A stretch of 64,000 bases of DNA from Algimonas porphyrae (GTDB lineage Bacteria > Pseudomonadota > Alphaproteobacteria > Caulobacterales > Maricaulaceae): positions 372,001 to 436,000 of the forward strand of contig NZ_CP163424.1 of assembly GCF_041429795.1 (NCBI RefSeq), in the 5' to 3' direction. The notes under the pieces were generated by a model that was given only the letters and a program-made list of their open reading frames with translations, made no database searches and was not told the origin of the DNA. A program made the translations under genes and the position numbers. Positions 17,459-26,471 of this stretch are shown here, in pieces. Position 1 is the stretch's first letter, and each line of letters opens with the position of its first letter.

Positions 17459-19780
17459 ATGCTGAACTTCCATGCCGCCCGTGCGAGCACATTGGCGCTT
17501 CTGACGGCCTTGGCCGCCGGTCAAACCGCTCTGGCGCAGGACCGGACGTCGGCGATCGATGCGCTCACGGATGAAATCGTGGTGACTGCAACCAAGAAGA
17601 CGGATGCGGAAAATGTCCAGGACGTTCCCATTGCCGTGACGGCGTTCAATGGCGGCACGCTCGAAGCGCTGAAGGTCCGCAGTCTGGAAAGCCTGACCTT
17701 CTCCGCCCCCAATGTCAGCCTCGACGATATTGGCACGACGCGCGGCACGGCCAATTTCTCGATCCGGGGTTTGGGCGTGAACAGTTCGATCCCCTCCATC
17801 GATCCAACCGTTGGCGTCTTTGTCGATGGGGTTTATCTGGGGCTGAACTCCGGTGTCGTGTTCGATCTGTTCGATCTGGACAGCGTCGAGGTCCTGCGCG
17901 GCCCGCAGGGTATTCTATTCGGACGCAACACGACGGGCGGTGCGGTCCTGATCAATACCGGCAATCCGACGGATGAGTTCGAATATAAGGCGCGCGTCGC
18001 GGTCGAAAGTCCGCTGGACGACGATCGGGGTGGTATCAACAGCTTCATTCAGGGCACGGTTTCCGGCCCGATCATCGAAGGTCGTCTGAACGGGAAACTC
18101 GGCGGCTACTTCAATGGCGATTCTGGTTATTTCAAGAACCTCGCGACAGGCGATAATCACGGCGAGGCGCAGACCTATATCGGTCGTGGCGCCTTGGAAT
18201 TCTTCGCCAGCGAGAATGTCACCATTCTGGCCAAAGGCGAATATTTCACTTCGGAAGGGGACGGTCCGTCAGCTCAGAACCGGGGTCTGTATGACCGTGA
18301 AAGCTTCGACTTCGCCGTCGACAATGAAGGATTTTACGACACGACGGCCTATACGGGATCGATCAAGCTGGACTGGGACGTGGCTCTGGGCGACGGCGTC
18401 ATCACCAACATTTTCGGCTATCGCGACTTCAGCAGCGCTACGGATAGCGACATCGATGCGACCTCGCTCTTCCTGTTCCATTCCACGACGGAGCTTGAGC
18501 AGGACCAGATCTCCAACGAGCTGCGCTACACAGGCACGTTCGGACGGGCCGAAGTGACGACGGGCCTGTTCTATTTCGATCAGAGCGTGGCCTATACCGA
18601 AGTGCGGGATCTGCCGCCGCTATCACCGCTGACCTTTTATGGCGGCGGAATGCAGGATCATACGGTGCTGGGGTTGTTCGGTGCGGTCGATTTTTCTGTG
18701 ACGGAACAGTTCATTCTGAACCTCGGCTTGCGTTATTCGGAAGAAGATAAGGACGCCGCCATTACCTATGTGCGTCCGCGTCCGATGTGCTCGGTCGTTG
18801 GTGGAACCTGCCCGACGACGGGAACCAATCCCTTTATTCCGACGGAAAATAACGGCTTCACGGACTCTGATAGCTGGAGCAATTTCTCGCCGCGTCTGGG
18901 CTTTCAGTATTTCCCAAATGACAACACGCAGTTCTATGGCAGCTGGTCGCGCGGCTACCGTTCCGGTGGCTACAACTTCCGGATCACGGCCCCGGCGGCC
19001 TTCGAAGCCATTTTCCCACCAGGTTCGGAGCGTGCTTTCGATGAAGAACAGGTCGACAGTTTCGAGCTCGGCGCCAAGCTGGAAAGCGATGACCGTCGCT
19101 GGCAGCTCAATGCCGCCATATTCGAAACTGGCGTGCAGGACATGCAGCGCGAGCTGAACCTGTCCGACCCGACTGCCGGCGTACTGCAGACCATTATCAA
19201 CACGGCGGATGCGACCATCCGCGGCTTTGAGGTCGATGGCCGTTTCCGGGTTTCGGACAGCTTCCTGGTTACTGCCAATCTCGGGGTCATCAGCGCCGAT
19301 TATGATGAAGTGCTGTTCGATATTTCCAGCGATGGCAATGTCGATACGGCGGATCTGGAACTTGCTCTGCCGCGTGTTCCGGACGCCACCTATGGCTTCG
19401 GCTTTATCCATGAGGCCGATCTGGGCAATGCCGGTGCGCTGACCAGCCGGTTGGACTTCCAGTATCGCGATGCTTTCGCCTATACGGACAATAATTTCGG
19501 CTGGGTCCAGGCTGCGAACATGCTGAACGGCAATGTCGCCTGGCAGACACCGATGGATGGGGTGACGCTGTCGCTCTACGCCCGCAACCTGCTCGACGAA
19601 GTGCAAGTGGGTGGTGATACGCAGCTGCCCTTTGGCGGGGCCGTCGCGCCGCTCGTGCCGGGCGCAACCAATCGCTCGACAGGCGTCAATGTGCCGTTCG
19701 GGGCCAACCCTGCAATCGGGACCTTCAGCCCGCTCAAAAAAGGCCGGCTGTTCGGTCTGGAGCTGACAATCCGCGGCTAG
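17459..19780 (+). CDS. TonB-dependent outer-membrane receptor
   Basis: A 773-residue outer-membrane importer energised by TonB. It has a signal peptide ending at ALAQ (about residue 27), a TonB-box-like DEIVVTATK, a plug domain (about 45-160) with VEVLRGPQGILFGRNTTGG, and a 22-strand-type barrel ending in a typical C-terminal beta-signal region. The two-Cys segment CSVVGGTC at about 445-452 may form a disulphide in an extracellular loop. AGGAG lies eight bases before the ATG at 17459. The plug resembles the broad carbohydrate/other-substrate class rather than siderophore receptors; the substrate is unknown. Confidence 0.93.
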   Translation: MLNFHAARASTLALLTALAAGQTALAQDRTSAIDALTDEIVVTATKKTDAENVQDVPIAVTAFNGGTLEALKVRSLESLTFSAPNVSLDDIGTTRGTANFSIRGLGVNSSIPSIDPTVGVFVDGVYLGLNSGVVFDLFDLDSVEVLRGPQGILFGRNTTGGAVLINTGNPTDEFEYKARVAVESPLDDDRGGINSFIQGTVSGPIIEGRLNGKLGGYFNGDSGYFKNLATGDNHGEAQTYIGRGALEFFASENVTILAKGEYFTSEGDGPSAQNRGLYDRESFDFAVDNEGFYDTTAYTGSIKLDWDVALGDGVITNIFGYRDFSSATDSDIDATSLFLFHSTTELEQDQISNELRYTGTFGRAEVTTGLFYFDQSVAYTEVRDLPPLSPLTFYGGGMQDHTVLGLFGAVDFSVTEQFILNLGLRYSEEDKDAAITYVRPRPMCSVVGGTCPTTGTNPFIPTENNGFTDSDSWSNFSPRLGFQYFPNDNTQFYGSWSRGYRSGGYNFRITAPAAFEAIFPPGSERAFDEEQVDSFELGAKLESDDRRWQLNAAIFETGVQDMQRELNLSDPTAGVLQTIINTADATIRGFEVDGRFRVSDSFLVTANLGVISADYDEVLFDISSDGNVDTADLELALPRVPDATYGFGFIHEADLGNAGALTSRLDFQYRDAFAYTDNNFGWVQAANMLNGNVAWQTPMDGVTLSLYARNLLDEVQVGGDTQLPFGGAVAPLVPGATNRSTGVNVPFGANPAIGTFSPLKKGRLFGLELTIRG

Positions 19781-19809
19781 ACCGCCATAGATTGAGAACA
19801 TCAGGAACG

Positions 19810-19834
19810 GGCCTCGCTTCGGCGGGGCCTTTTT
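19810..19834 (+). terminator. Rho-independent terminator of TonB receptor gene
   Basis: Eight-base stem GGCCTCGC / GCGGGGCC (19810-19817, 19822-19829; one T-G pair) with a TTCG tetraloop and five T. It lies about 30 bp after the receptor stop codon. Confidence 0.9.
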
Positions 19835-19956
19835 CGTCTCTCACCATGGTGTGCGGGTCACAATCTTGCGAGATCGGGTCGAAAAGGCTGAACGTTTCGC
19901 GCGGATAATCGTATGTAAGAGACGACCTATCGTCCATCCTGTCTTTCGGAGGCTCC

Positions 19957-21156
19957 ATGACCCGCCCACTCCGCCTTGCTCTTCTTAGCGTTGCCTGCGC
20001 AGCTTTTCCCCTGGCCTGTGCCGCACAGGACAGCGTGACCGGTACGGCGGGGACGACCCTGGCCATGGAAACGCTGGCGGAATTTGACGGAGCCTGGGCG
20101 ATGACCTTCCTGCCCGACGGGCGCGCCCTGGTGACCGAACAGAGCGGCACTATGTGGCTGCTCAATCGGCGCGGCACCAAGGTCGCCCGGATCGACAATA
20201 TGCCCGAGGTCACGGAGCGAAATCAGGGCGGCATGGGCGACATCATTCTCGATCCGGCGTTCGAGACGAACAATATCGTCTATCTGTCCTATGTCGAACG
20301 CGATGCGGACGATGAGCGCCTGTCCGGCGCGGCTGTCGAGCGGGCGACGCTTGCGCTCGGGTCCAATGGCGGGGCGTTGGCCGACCGCGAAGTGATCTGG
20401 AGGCAATTTCCGAAAGTCACCGGTAATGGACATTATGGCCACAGGCTCGCCATTTCGCCGGACAATGCGGAAGGCGGCGGCGGCTATCTGTTCATCACAT
20501 CGGGCGAACGTCAGAAATTCTACCCGTCACAGAATATGGACATGAATCTGGGCAAGATGGTCCGTATCAACCGGGACGGTTCGGTGCCCGAGACCAATCC
20601 CTTCTATGGGCAAGGCGGCGTGACCAGCGAAATCTGGTCATTGGGCCACCGCAATCCGCTCGGTATCGATTTCGATGCAGATGGGCGGCTTTGGTCACAC
20701 GAAATGGGCCCGGCCCATGGTGACGAGTTGAACCTGATCATCCGGTCTGAGAATTACGGTTATCCGACCGTGTCCAATGGTGAGCATTATTCGGGGGTCG
20801 ATATTCCGGATCATGTCGACATTCCCGTCTATGAACATCCCGCCGCCTGGTGGCATCCGGCGATCAGCCCGGCCGGTTTCGTCATTTATGACGGCGACCT
20901 GATCGAAGGTTTCAAGGGCGATGGCTTTATCGGCGGGCTCAGCTCCCAGGCGCTGGTCCGCGTCGTCTTCGATGAAGACAAGATCGAAGCTGCGGGTGAT
21001 ACGCCGTCCAAATCCGACCGTCGCCGCACCATTGCCAAGGAGGCGGAGCGTTTCGAATGGGGCGCGCGGATCCGCGAAGTGGAGCAGGGCCCGGACGGCG
21101 CGCTCTATGTGCTGGAAGACAATGAAGGGCGTCTGCTGAAGTTGACGCCGGGCTGA
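19957..21156 (+). CDS. Soluble PQQ-dependent sugar dehydrogenase family protein
   Basis: A 399-residue exported beta-propeller protein of the soluble glucose/aldose dehydrogenase (GSDH, YliI-like) family. The signal peptide ends near ACAAQ (residue 24). Typical propeller motifs are visible: WAMTFLPDGRALVTEQ, GGMGDIILDP, GHRNPLGIDFD, and GPAHGDELN. A His in GHYGHRL (about residue 157) occupies the region of the family's catalytic His. It should oxidise sugars in the periplasm with PQQ; the substrate is unknown. GGAGG lies five bases before the ATG. Confidence 0.9.
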   Translation: MTRPLRLALLSVACAAFPLACAAQDSVTGTAGTTLAMETLAEFDGAWAMTFLPDGRALVTEQSGTMWLLNRRGTKVARIDNMPEVTERNQGGMGDIILDPAFETNNIVYLSYVERDADDERLSGAAVERATLALGSNGGALADREVIWRQFPKVTGNGHYGHRLAISPDNAEGGGGYLFITSGERQKFYPSQNMDMNLGKMVRINRDGSVPETNPFYGQGGVTSEIWSLGHRNPLGIDFDADGRLWSHEMGPAHGDELNLIIRSENYGYPTVSNGEHYSGVDIPDHVDIPVYEHPAAWWHPAISPAGFVIYDGDLIEGFKGDGFIGGLSSQALVRVVFDEDKIEAAGDTPSKSDRRRTIAKEAERFEWGARIREVEQGPDGALYVLEDNEGRLLKLTPG

Positions 21157-21696
21157 TCAGCCAATCAGCGGATAGGTCGCTTCCAGATCATAGCGATTGG
21201 GGCCGCGCTTCTGCTGCCAGCTGCTGTACAGGCCGAACTGATCGACCAGAAACGGGCCGATCTCGGTATTGACGTGACGCTGTTCATAGGCCGCGATCCT
21301 TTCCAGATCGGGAAAAGGCTTGAGATAGGCCAGCGTCAGATGCGGTTTGAATAAGCGTTTTTCCATCGTGATCCCGACCTCGCGGGCGGCGCGGCGACAA
21401 TGCTGATGCAATCGCGTCAGACCTGGATTGTCTGCCAGTTTCAGATGGATCTGATGCGGCTCCGCCCGACCGAAATGATCGGCCCCCCGCAAGGTCAACT
21501 CCATCGACGATAGCGGGCGGCGCGCCAGCTCCGCATCCAGCACTTCTGCCAGCACGTCCGGGACCTCGCCGAAATAGCCGACTGTAATGTGCAGCTTATC
21601 CGCTGGGCTCCAGCGCGCGCCGGGAACGCCCTTCTGCAGGCGCGTTACGGCCCGGATGACGCCTGATGGCGGTCGGATGGCGGCGAACAGGATCAT
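21157..21696 (-). CDS. thpR: RNA 2',3'-cyclic phosphodiesterase
   Basis: A 179-residue member of the 2H phosphoesterase family. Both HxT motifs are present: HITVGYFG (His36, Thr38) and HLTLAYLK (His119, Thr121), at the expected spacing. Family members open 2',3'-cyclic phosphates to 2'-phosphates; the RNA target in the cell is unclear. The gene abuts the convergent dehydrogenase gene with no gap and lies 12 bp after the aldo/keto reductase gene, so the two minus-strand genes are probably one unit. Confidence 0.92.
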   Translation of the reverse strand: MILFAAIRPPSGVIRAVTRLQKGVPGARWSPADKLHITVGYFGEVPDVLAEVLDAELARRPLSSMELTLRGADHFGRAEPHQIHLKLADNPGLTRLHQHCRRAAREVGITMEKRLFKPHLTLAYLKPFPDLERIAAYEQRHVNTEIGPFLVDQFGLYSSWQQKRGPNRYDLEATYPLIG

Positions 21697-21708
21697 CAGA
21701 ACCTGTTG

Positions 21709-22758
21709 TCAGCGTCCCATCGGGCAGCGATAGGTTGCATGCAGCCGGTCGGCCTCGCTTTCCATCTCCTCCGTCCAGTCAATATCGTGCGCGTCGATAT
21801 TTTCGCGTAGCTGCTCCACGGATGTGGCTCCGATGATATTGGCCGTGACAAAGTCGCGGCTTTCGACGAATTTCAGTGCGAATTGGGTAGGCGTCAGGCC
21901 CAGTGCGCGCGCGGTCCGGTTGGCATCCAGCCAGCTCTCATTATTCTTCATGTAATTGGCCATGAAACCATCAAACAGCGCCCCGCGCGACCCTTCGGGA
22001 GCATTACCGTCATCATATTTACCGGTCAGCACCCCCATGGCCAGCGGGCTGTAGGCCAGCAAGCCGACATTCTCACGCATCGCGATCTCTGCGCGGTCAT
22101 AATCGAACCGGCGCGCGATCAGCGAATAGACGCATTGGTTCGACTGGATTCGCGGCAGATCATGAGCCTCTGAAAGAGCGACGAATTTCATCATGCCCCA
22201 GGCGGATTCGTTCGACAGGCCGATATGGCGGATCCGGCCGGCTTCGACATGGCGCTGCAGGCTTTCCAGTATATCGATCAGCGGCACCATATCCTGCGCG
22301 TCATAATCATCATAGCTATGATGACCGAAAGCCGACAGATCCCGATCCGGCCAGTGCAGCTGGTAGAGATCGATATAATCGGTCTGCAGGCGGCGGAGCG
22401 AGTTTTCGACTGCCATGTCGATCTGCGCGCGGGTGTGGCGTGTCTGATCGACCTCATCATCGCGGGTCCAGACCATGCCCGACCGTCCGACCACCTTGGT
22501 CGCCAGCACGATGTCTTCGCGCTTGCCGCGCGCTTTCAGCCAGCTGCCAATATAGCTTTCCGTCCGGCCCTGTGTCTCGCGCCGACCCGGAACTGGATAC
22601 ATTTCCGCCGTATCGATGAAATTGATGCCACGTTCATCAATGGCGTAAGAGAGCTGCTCATGCGCGTCGCCCTCGCTGTTCTGCTGCCCCCAGGTCATCG
22701 TGCCGAGACAGATCGACGTCACATCAATATCCGTCGTGCCGAGTTTGCGTCGTTCCAT
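21709..22758 (-). CDS. tas: Tas-like NADP(H)-dependent aldo/keto reductase
   Basis: A 349-residue TIM-barrel oxidoreductase. The aldo/keto reductase catalytic tetrad is visible: Asp49 and Tyr54 in FIDTAEMYP, Lys88 in ATKVVG, and His135 in YQLHWPD. Length and the loop after residue 55 match the Tas subfamily. The substrate is unknown. It is the first gene of a probable unit with thpR. Confidence 0.92.
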   Translation of the reverse strand: MERRKLGTTDIDVTSICLGTMTWGQQNSEGDAHEQLSYAIDERGINFIDTAEMYPVPGRRETQGRTESYIGSWLKARGKREDIVLATKVVGRSGMVWTRDDEVDQTRHTRAQIDMAVENSLRRLQTDYIDLYQLHWPDRDLSAFGHHSYDDYDAQDMVPLIDILESLQRHVEAGRIRHIGLSNESAWGMMKFVALSEAHDLPRIQSNQCVYSLIARRFDYDRAEIAMRENVGLLAYSPLAMGVLTGKYDDGNAPEGSRGALFDGFMANYMKNNESWLDANRTARALGLTPTQFALKFVESRDFVTANIIGATSVEQLRENIDAHDIDWTEEMESEADRLHATYRCPMGR

Positions 22759-22909
22759 AAGGTCTGAATCCTGTGTGCGGGAAAGCGTGTCGGCGCCCTC
22801 CTACAGCGCTTTGAGCAAAACTGTCACCCGCGTCATTATCGTTTTCATATCACGACTATAGGAAAAAACTGTCTCTCGCGCCCCCGGCTAACCCGCTTGT
22901 CATTGGCAA

Positions 22910-22961
22910 AGGCGCAACTTTGCGCCTATATTGGTCCCAACAGACCTCGCTGATCGAGGTC
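22910..22961. promoter_or_regulatory. Two dyads in the leader of the BI-1 gene
   Basis: AGGCGCAA-CT-TTGCGCCT (22910-22927) is an 18-bp perfect dyad. Sixteen bases later comes GACCTCG-CTGAT-CGAGGTC (22943-22961), a seven-base stem with a five-base loop. They lie 23-74 bp before the ATG of the Bax-inhibitor-1 gene. The first looks like an operator; the second could be an operator or an mRNA hairpin. Confidence 0.55.
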
Positions 22962-22983
22962 CGCCACTTTTACGGAGTTCACA

Positions 22984-23715
22984 ATGAACGATTACAATAG
23001 AGGCGTCATCGGCGGTGATATCGATACTGATGTCGGCCTGAAGAGCTTTATGCTCGGCACTTATCGCTGGATGGCTTTGGCGATGGGCGTGACTGCCACG
23101 GTCGCCTTTATGGTGGGACAGGCCATTCTCGCCGATCCAAGCCTGCTGGGTATCATCTACAATCCGATCGTTGCGATCGTCTCTTTCGGGATCATCGTCT
23201 TCGGTTTCGGGGCGGTGGGGCGCAAGCTTCCCTCCATGTCGATGGGCGGCGTGCTAGCCTTCCTGTTCGGCTTTGCCGCCTTCATGGGCGTTCTGATGTC
23301 GGCCTATGCCTCGCTTTACAATCCGATGATCGTCGCGAAGATCTTCTTCATGACGGTGGCGATGTTCGCGGCTCTGTCCATGTTCGGCTACACGACCGGC
23401 TTCAATCTGAATGCCGTGATCAAATATGCCATGGCAGCCTTCCTGGCCTATATCGTGATTGGCTTTGTCGGCATGTTCGTTCCGGCGCTCAGCGTCTTTG
23501 GCGGCGGGCTGTTCGGCACGATCATCAATGTGGTGGCGCTGGGCGCGATCGCACTGATCACGGCCTGGGAAACCCAGACGCTCAAGCGGATCTATTACGG
23601 GACGCGAGGCGATACGGACATGATGAACAAGGCGTCGGCCTTCGGCGCAGCGTCCCTGCTGCTCGCTTTCATCAACATGTTCACCATCCTGATGAACCTG
23701 TTCGGTCGCGAATAG
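22984..23715 (+). CDS. Bax inhibitor-1/YccA family membrane protein
   Basis: A 243-residue inner-membrane protein with seven hydrophobic segments and the C-terminal WETQTLKRIYYG and ASLLLAFINMFTILMNLF pattern of BI-1/YccA proteins. Family members act as calcium or proton leak channels or modulate FtsH proteolysis. A GGAG-like ribosome binding site precedes the ATG. The gene is monocistronic, with its own terminator and two dyads in the leader. Confidence 0.95.
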   Translation: MNDYNRGVIGGDIDTDVGLKSFMLGTYRWMALAMGVTATVAFMVGQAILADPSLLGIIYNPIVAIVSFGIIVFGFGAVGRKLPSMSMGGVLAFLFGFAAFMGVLMSAYASLYNPMIVAKIFFMTVAMFAALSMFGYTTGFNLNAVIKYAMAAFLAYIVIGFVGMFVPALSVFGGGLFGTIINVVALGAIALITAWETQTLKRIYYGTRGDTDMMNKASAFGAASLLLAFINMFTILMNLFGRE

Positions 23716-23740
23716 GCGGACCTGACAGTCTGAATGACGA

Positions 23741-23765
23741 AGCCCCGCGCGAGCGGGGCTTTTTT
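23741..23765 (+). terminator. Rho-independent terminator of the BI-1 gene
   Basis: Perfect stem AGCCCCGC / GCGGGGCT (23741-23748, 23753-23760) with GCGA tetraloop and six T. Confidence 0.92.
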
Positions 23766-23880
23766 CATGGGCGGACGTTTGAGGGGTCTGGGCCCTAAGC
23801 CCGTTCCAGATGACCGACCTGTCGGAGATGTGACAGGATGGCCCTAGTTAATCCCGTCTATTCATGCCTATCAGGGTGTG

Positions 23881-24933
23881 ATGACCGTTTATCTGCACAG
23901 CCTGTCCACCTGCGTCCCGCCGCATGCGCTGCCGCAGGGTGAGGTCGCCCGGCGCGCTCATGAAATACTCGGTCCTCGGTTCAAGGGTTTCGAGCGGCTG
24001 GCGCCCGTGTTCGAAACCTCCGGTGTCGAGATGCGCTATTCGGTGGCCCCGTTCGACTGGTTCGAAACGGCCGGCGGCTGGACGGACCGGAATGCGCGCT
24101 ACATGGCGGGCGCGACCGAACTCTATATTGATGCGGCGACGCAGGCCTTGGCGCACGCCGGCTGGACCGCAGATCAGGTCGACATTCTCGTGACGGTCTC
24201 GTCCACCGGGATCGCGACGCCGACCCTCGAAGCGCAGGCCAAGGTCGCCATGGGCTTTCGCGATGACTGTCTGCGTGTGCCCCTGTTCGGCCTGGGTTGT
24301 GCGGGCGGTATCTCCGGCCTGAATGTGGCGCGCGAACTTGCCGCCGCCAATCCGCAGGCGCGCCTCCTGCTGGTCGTGGTCGAAACCTGCACTCTTTCAT
24401 TCCGCAAGGCGCGCCCGAAAAAGGCCGATATCATCGCAACCATTCTGTTCGCCGATGGCGCAGCCGCCCTGACGCTCAGTGGCGAAGAGACGGACATCCG
24501 TATCGGTCGCGGCGCGTCCAGAACGTGGGACGACACGTTGCCCATCATGGGTTGGGAGGTCGATGAAGACGGGCTGGCTGTCGTGTTTGACCGGTCCATT
24601 CCGGATTTCGTGACGTCGGAGATGCGCAGCGCAGCAGACTCAGCCTGTGCGGAGATGGGGCTCGACCGTGCGGAGATCGGGCGGATCGTCAGCCATCCGG
24701 GCGGGGCCAAGGTGGTCGATGCGCTCGAAACGTCGCTGGATCTGGATGTCGGGATGCTCGACGTGGAACGCGACATACTGAGAGAGTTCGGCAATATGAG
24801 CGCGCCGACCGTGTTTTTCGTGCTGGAACGGATCCTGCAGCGAGGCGACATGGCCGGATCGGGTCGGCCCTTGCTCGCCTGTGCGCTCGGTCCAGGCTTT
24901 TCTGCGGCCTTCACGCCAATCTATCCGGGGTGA
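23881..24933 (+). CDS. Type III polyketide synthase
   Basis: A 350-residue chalcone-synthase-like enzyme. The Cys-His-Asn catalytic triad is visible: Cys140 in FGLGCAGG, His272 in SHPGGAKVV, and Asn305 in GNMSAPT. The C-terminal ALGPGFS matches the family's GxGPG region. It should condense a long-chain acyl starter with malonyl-CoA units to alkylpyrones or alkylresorcinols. An ICMT-like methyltransferase gene starts four bases after the stop, the known srs/bps arrangement in which the methyltransferase acts on the polyketide. ATG at 23881 is used; a GTG one codon earlier is possible. Confidence 0.95.
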   Translation: MTVYLHSLSTCVPPHALPQGEVARRAHEILGPRFKGFERLAPVFETSGVEMRYSVAPFDWFETAGGWTDRNARYMAGATELYIDAATQALAHAGWTADQVDILVTVSSTGIATPTLEAQAKVAMGFRDDCLRVPLFGLGCAGGISGLNVARELAAANPQARLLLVVVETCTLSFRKARPKKADIIATILFADGAAALTLSGEETDIRIGRGASRTWDDTLPIMGWEVDEDGLAVVFDRSIPDFVTSEMRSAADSACAEMGLDRAEIGRIVSHPGGAKVVDALETSLDLDVGMLDVERDILREFGNMSAPTVFFVLERILQRGDMAGSGRPLLACALGPGFSAAFTPIYPG

Positions 24934-24937
24934 ACTG

Positions 24938-25453
24938 ATGGATATGTCTCTTTCGATCCATGTCTGGCCGACCCTGTTCCTGCTTTACATCATCGCCGAG
25001 CGACTGATCGAGCTGCCGATCGCCGCGCGCAATACTCGGCGACTCAAGGCGCAGGGCGGCGTCGAGCATGCGCCAGGCCATTACCCCCTCATCGTGGCGG
25101 TCCATGCGGGCTGGATTATCGCGATGGTCCTGTTTGGCCACGACAATCTGATCAGTTCGTTTTGGCTAATTGTCTATGTGGTGCTGCAGCTTCTGCGGCT
25201 CTATATTCTCGGCACGCTGGGCCGTCGCTGGACGACGCGGATCATCGTCGTCCCGGGCGAGCAGAAAGTCACCAAGGGTCCGTTCGCGCTGGTCCCCCAT
25301 CCCAACTATCTGCTCGTGATTGCGGAGATCATGGTGGCCCCGCTGGTGCTGGGCCTCTGGGAAGTGGCCGCGATCTTCGGAGCCCTGAATGCCGCCGTTC
25401 TGGTGATCCGGGTCAGCGCCGAAGAACGGGCCTGGGCAAGCCTGTCCCGCTAG
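24938..25453 (+). CDS. ICMT-family methyltransferase partnered with type III PKS
   Basis: A 171-residue membrane protein with about five hydrophobic segments. The C-terminal segment GPFALVPHPNYLLVIAEI is the AdoMet-binding HPNY-type signature of isoprenylcysteine carboxyl methyltransferase relatives. Placed directly behind a type III polyketide synthase, it most likely O-methylates the alkylpyrone or alkylresorcinol product, as in Bacillus bpsB. The ATG at 24938, four bases after the PKS stop, is preferred over an upstream in-frame start at 24881 inside the PKS gene. Confidence 0.9.
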   Translation: MDMSLSIHVWPTLFLLYIIAERLIELPIAARNTRRLKAQGGVEHAPGHYPLIVAVHAGWIIAMVLFGHDNLISSFWLIVYVVLQLLRLYILGTLGRRWTTRIIVVPGEQKVTKGPFALVPHPNYLLVIAEIMVAPLVLGLWEVAAIFGALNAAVLVIRVSAEERAWASLSR

Positions 25454-25475
25454 CGTCTGGAGGCGCGGCTGATCC

Positions 25476-26432
25476 TTAAGGATCCTGGCGCGACTGGCGC
25501 AGGACAGTATATCCGGCCTCGTCCAGCATGCTCACCAAACTATCTTTTCCCGCAAGGTGTCCAAGCCCGACCGCGATGAAATAGGTGCCGGTCTCCGTCT
25601 CCATGAGGGTAGCAATATCGTCGCGCCAGAATTCGTTCCGCTCAGTCAGCATAAGCGTATAGACTGCGTCGCTGGGCCAGGCCCCGCTATCGTCCCCGCC
25701 ATCGCCATGCAATGTTTCTGCTATGCTGTTGACATCGCCCGCGAGCCAGGCGCTGTTCACACGGGCAGTCTGTTCGGGATCATCACGCAAGGTGCGGGCA
25801 CCATGCAGCAGCATCCCGATCTGTTCATCTTCGTTCAAACCCGCAATCTTCTGCATCAGTGTCGTCGGGCTTTCGAGCGAACGAATCGTCATTCCGCGCT
25901 CCGTTGCCTGACGTTGCAGCGTGGCCACAGGCGTCTGCGTCAGGTCATAGCCCTTTGCGGAAATCGCCACGACGCCGAGCTGCATGGAGGCCAGCCAGGG
26001 CTTCAACGGATCAAGAGCCGTGAGGGGGACGCCGAATTGCGCTGAAACGGTTCCGATTTCCTCAGCCTGCTCATCGCTCAGGGTCGCGCCGAGTGTGCGG
26101 CCTTCCTGATAAAAGCCCAGCGAGCGCATCGTCTGCTGGATATCACTCTGAGTTTCGGGTGTGGCGGGCTCCGTTTCCAGGATCAGCGTGTCAGCCGCAT
26201 TGAAAGCCGTCGAGACCGCTTCGCTTTGCCAAGTGACATCGGGTTTCAACACTTGCGTGTAACCGAACAGATGAACCGTCGTGTCGGCATCAGCGAGCGT
26301 CCAGATGGCAGGACCTTCGGCGGGCGGGTTGGCCGACAGTGTCGGGTCTGATCCGCAGGCTGTCAGCATAAGGGCAGCGGATGTGAGGGTTAGAAATCTG
26401 GACATAGCTGTCCTGTTGCTTCCGAAGGGCAT
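25476..26432 (-). CDS. TraB/GumN-family lipoprotein
   Basis: A 318-residue protein with lipoprotein signal and lipobox LTAC (Cys26). The mature part matches TraB/GumN (TIKI-like) proteins: LFGYTQVLKPD near the start, LILETEP at about residues 83-89, and YFIAVGLGHLAGKDSLVSML near the end, with the conserved GxGHL. The usual first motif GxxH is altered here (FGYTQ instead of GTxH), so catalytic competence is uncertain. AGGAGA lies six bases before the ATG at 26432; an internal ATG at 26405 is possible. Confidence 0.85.
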   Translation of the reverse strand: MPFGSNRTAMSRFLTLTSAALMLTACGSDPTLSANPPAEGPAIWTLADADTTVHLFGYTQVLKPDVTWQSEAVSTAFNAADTLILETEPATPETQSDIQQTMRSLGFYQEGRTLGATLSDEQAEEIGTVSAQFGVPLTALDPLKPWLASMQLGVVAISAKGYDLTQTPVATLQRQATERGMTIRSLESPTTLMQKIAGLNEDEQIGMLLHGARTLRDDPEQTARVNSAWLAGDVNSIAETLHGDGGDDSGAWPSDAVYTLMLTERNEFWRDDIATLMETETGTYFIAVGLGHLAGKDSLVSMLDEAGYTVLRQSRQDP

Positions 26433-26471
26433 AATCGTCTCCTGGACGGTGGGGGGCGGGCTTCGGTGGGG

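Noticed and set aside
18623-19801. Long minus-strand open frame opposite the TonB receptor
   Set aside because: It is antisense to a well-supported receptor gene, has no family motif, and is typical of G+C-rich third-position shadows.
25471-25484. 14-bp palindrome GATCC-TTAA-GGATC as a terminator for the PKS operon
   Set aside because: The stem is short and AT-centred, overlaps the convergent gene's stop codon and has no T run.
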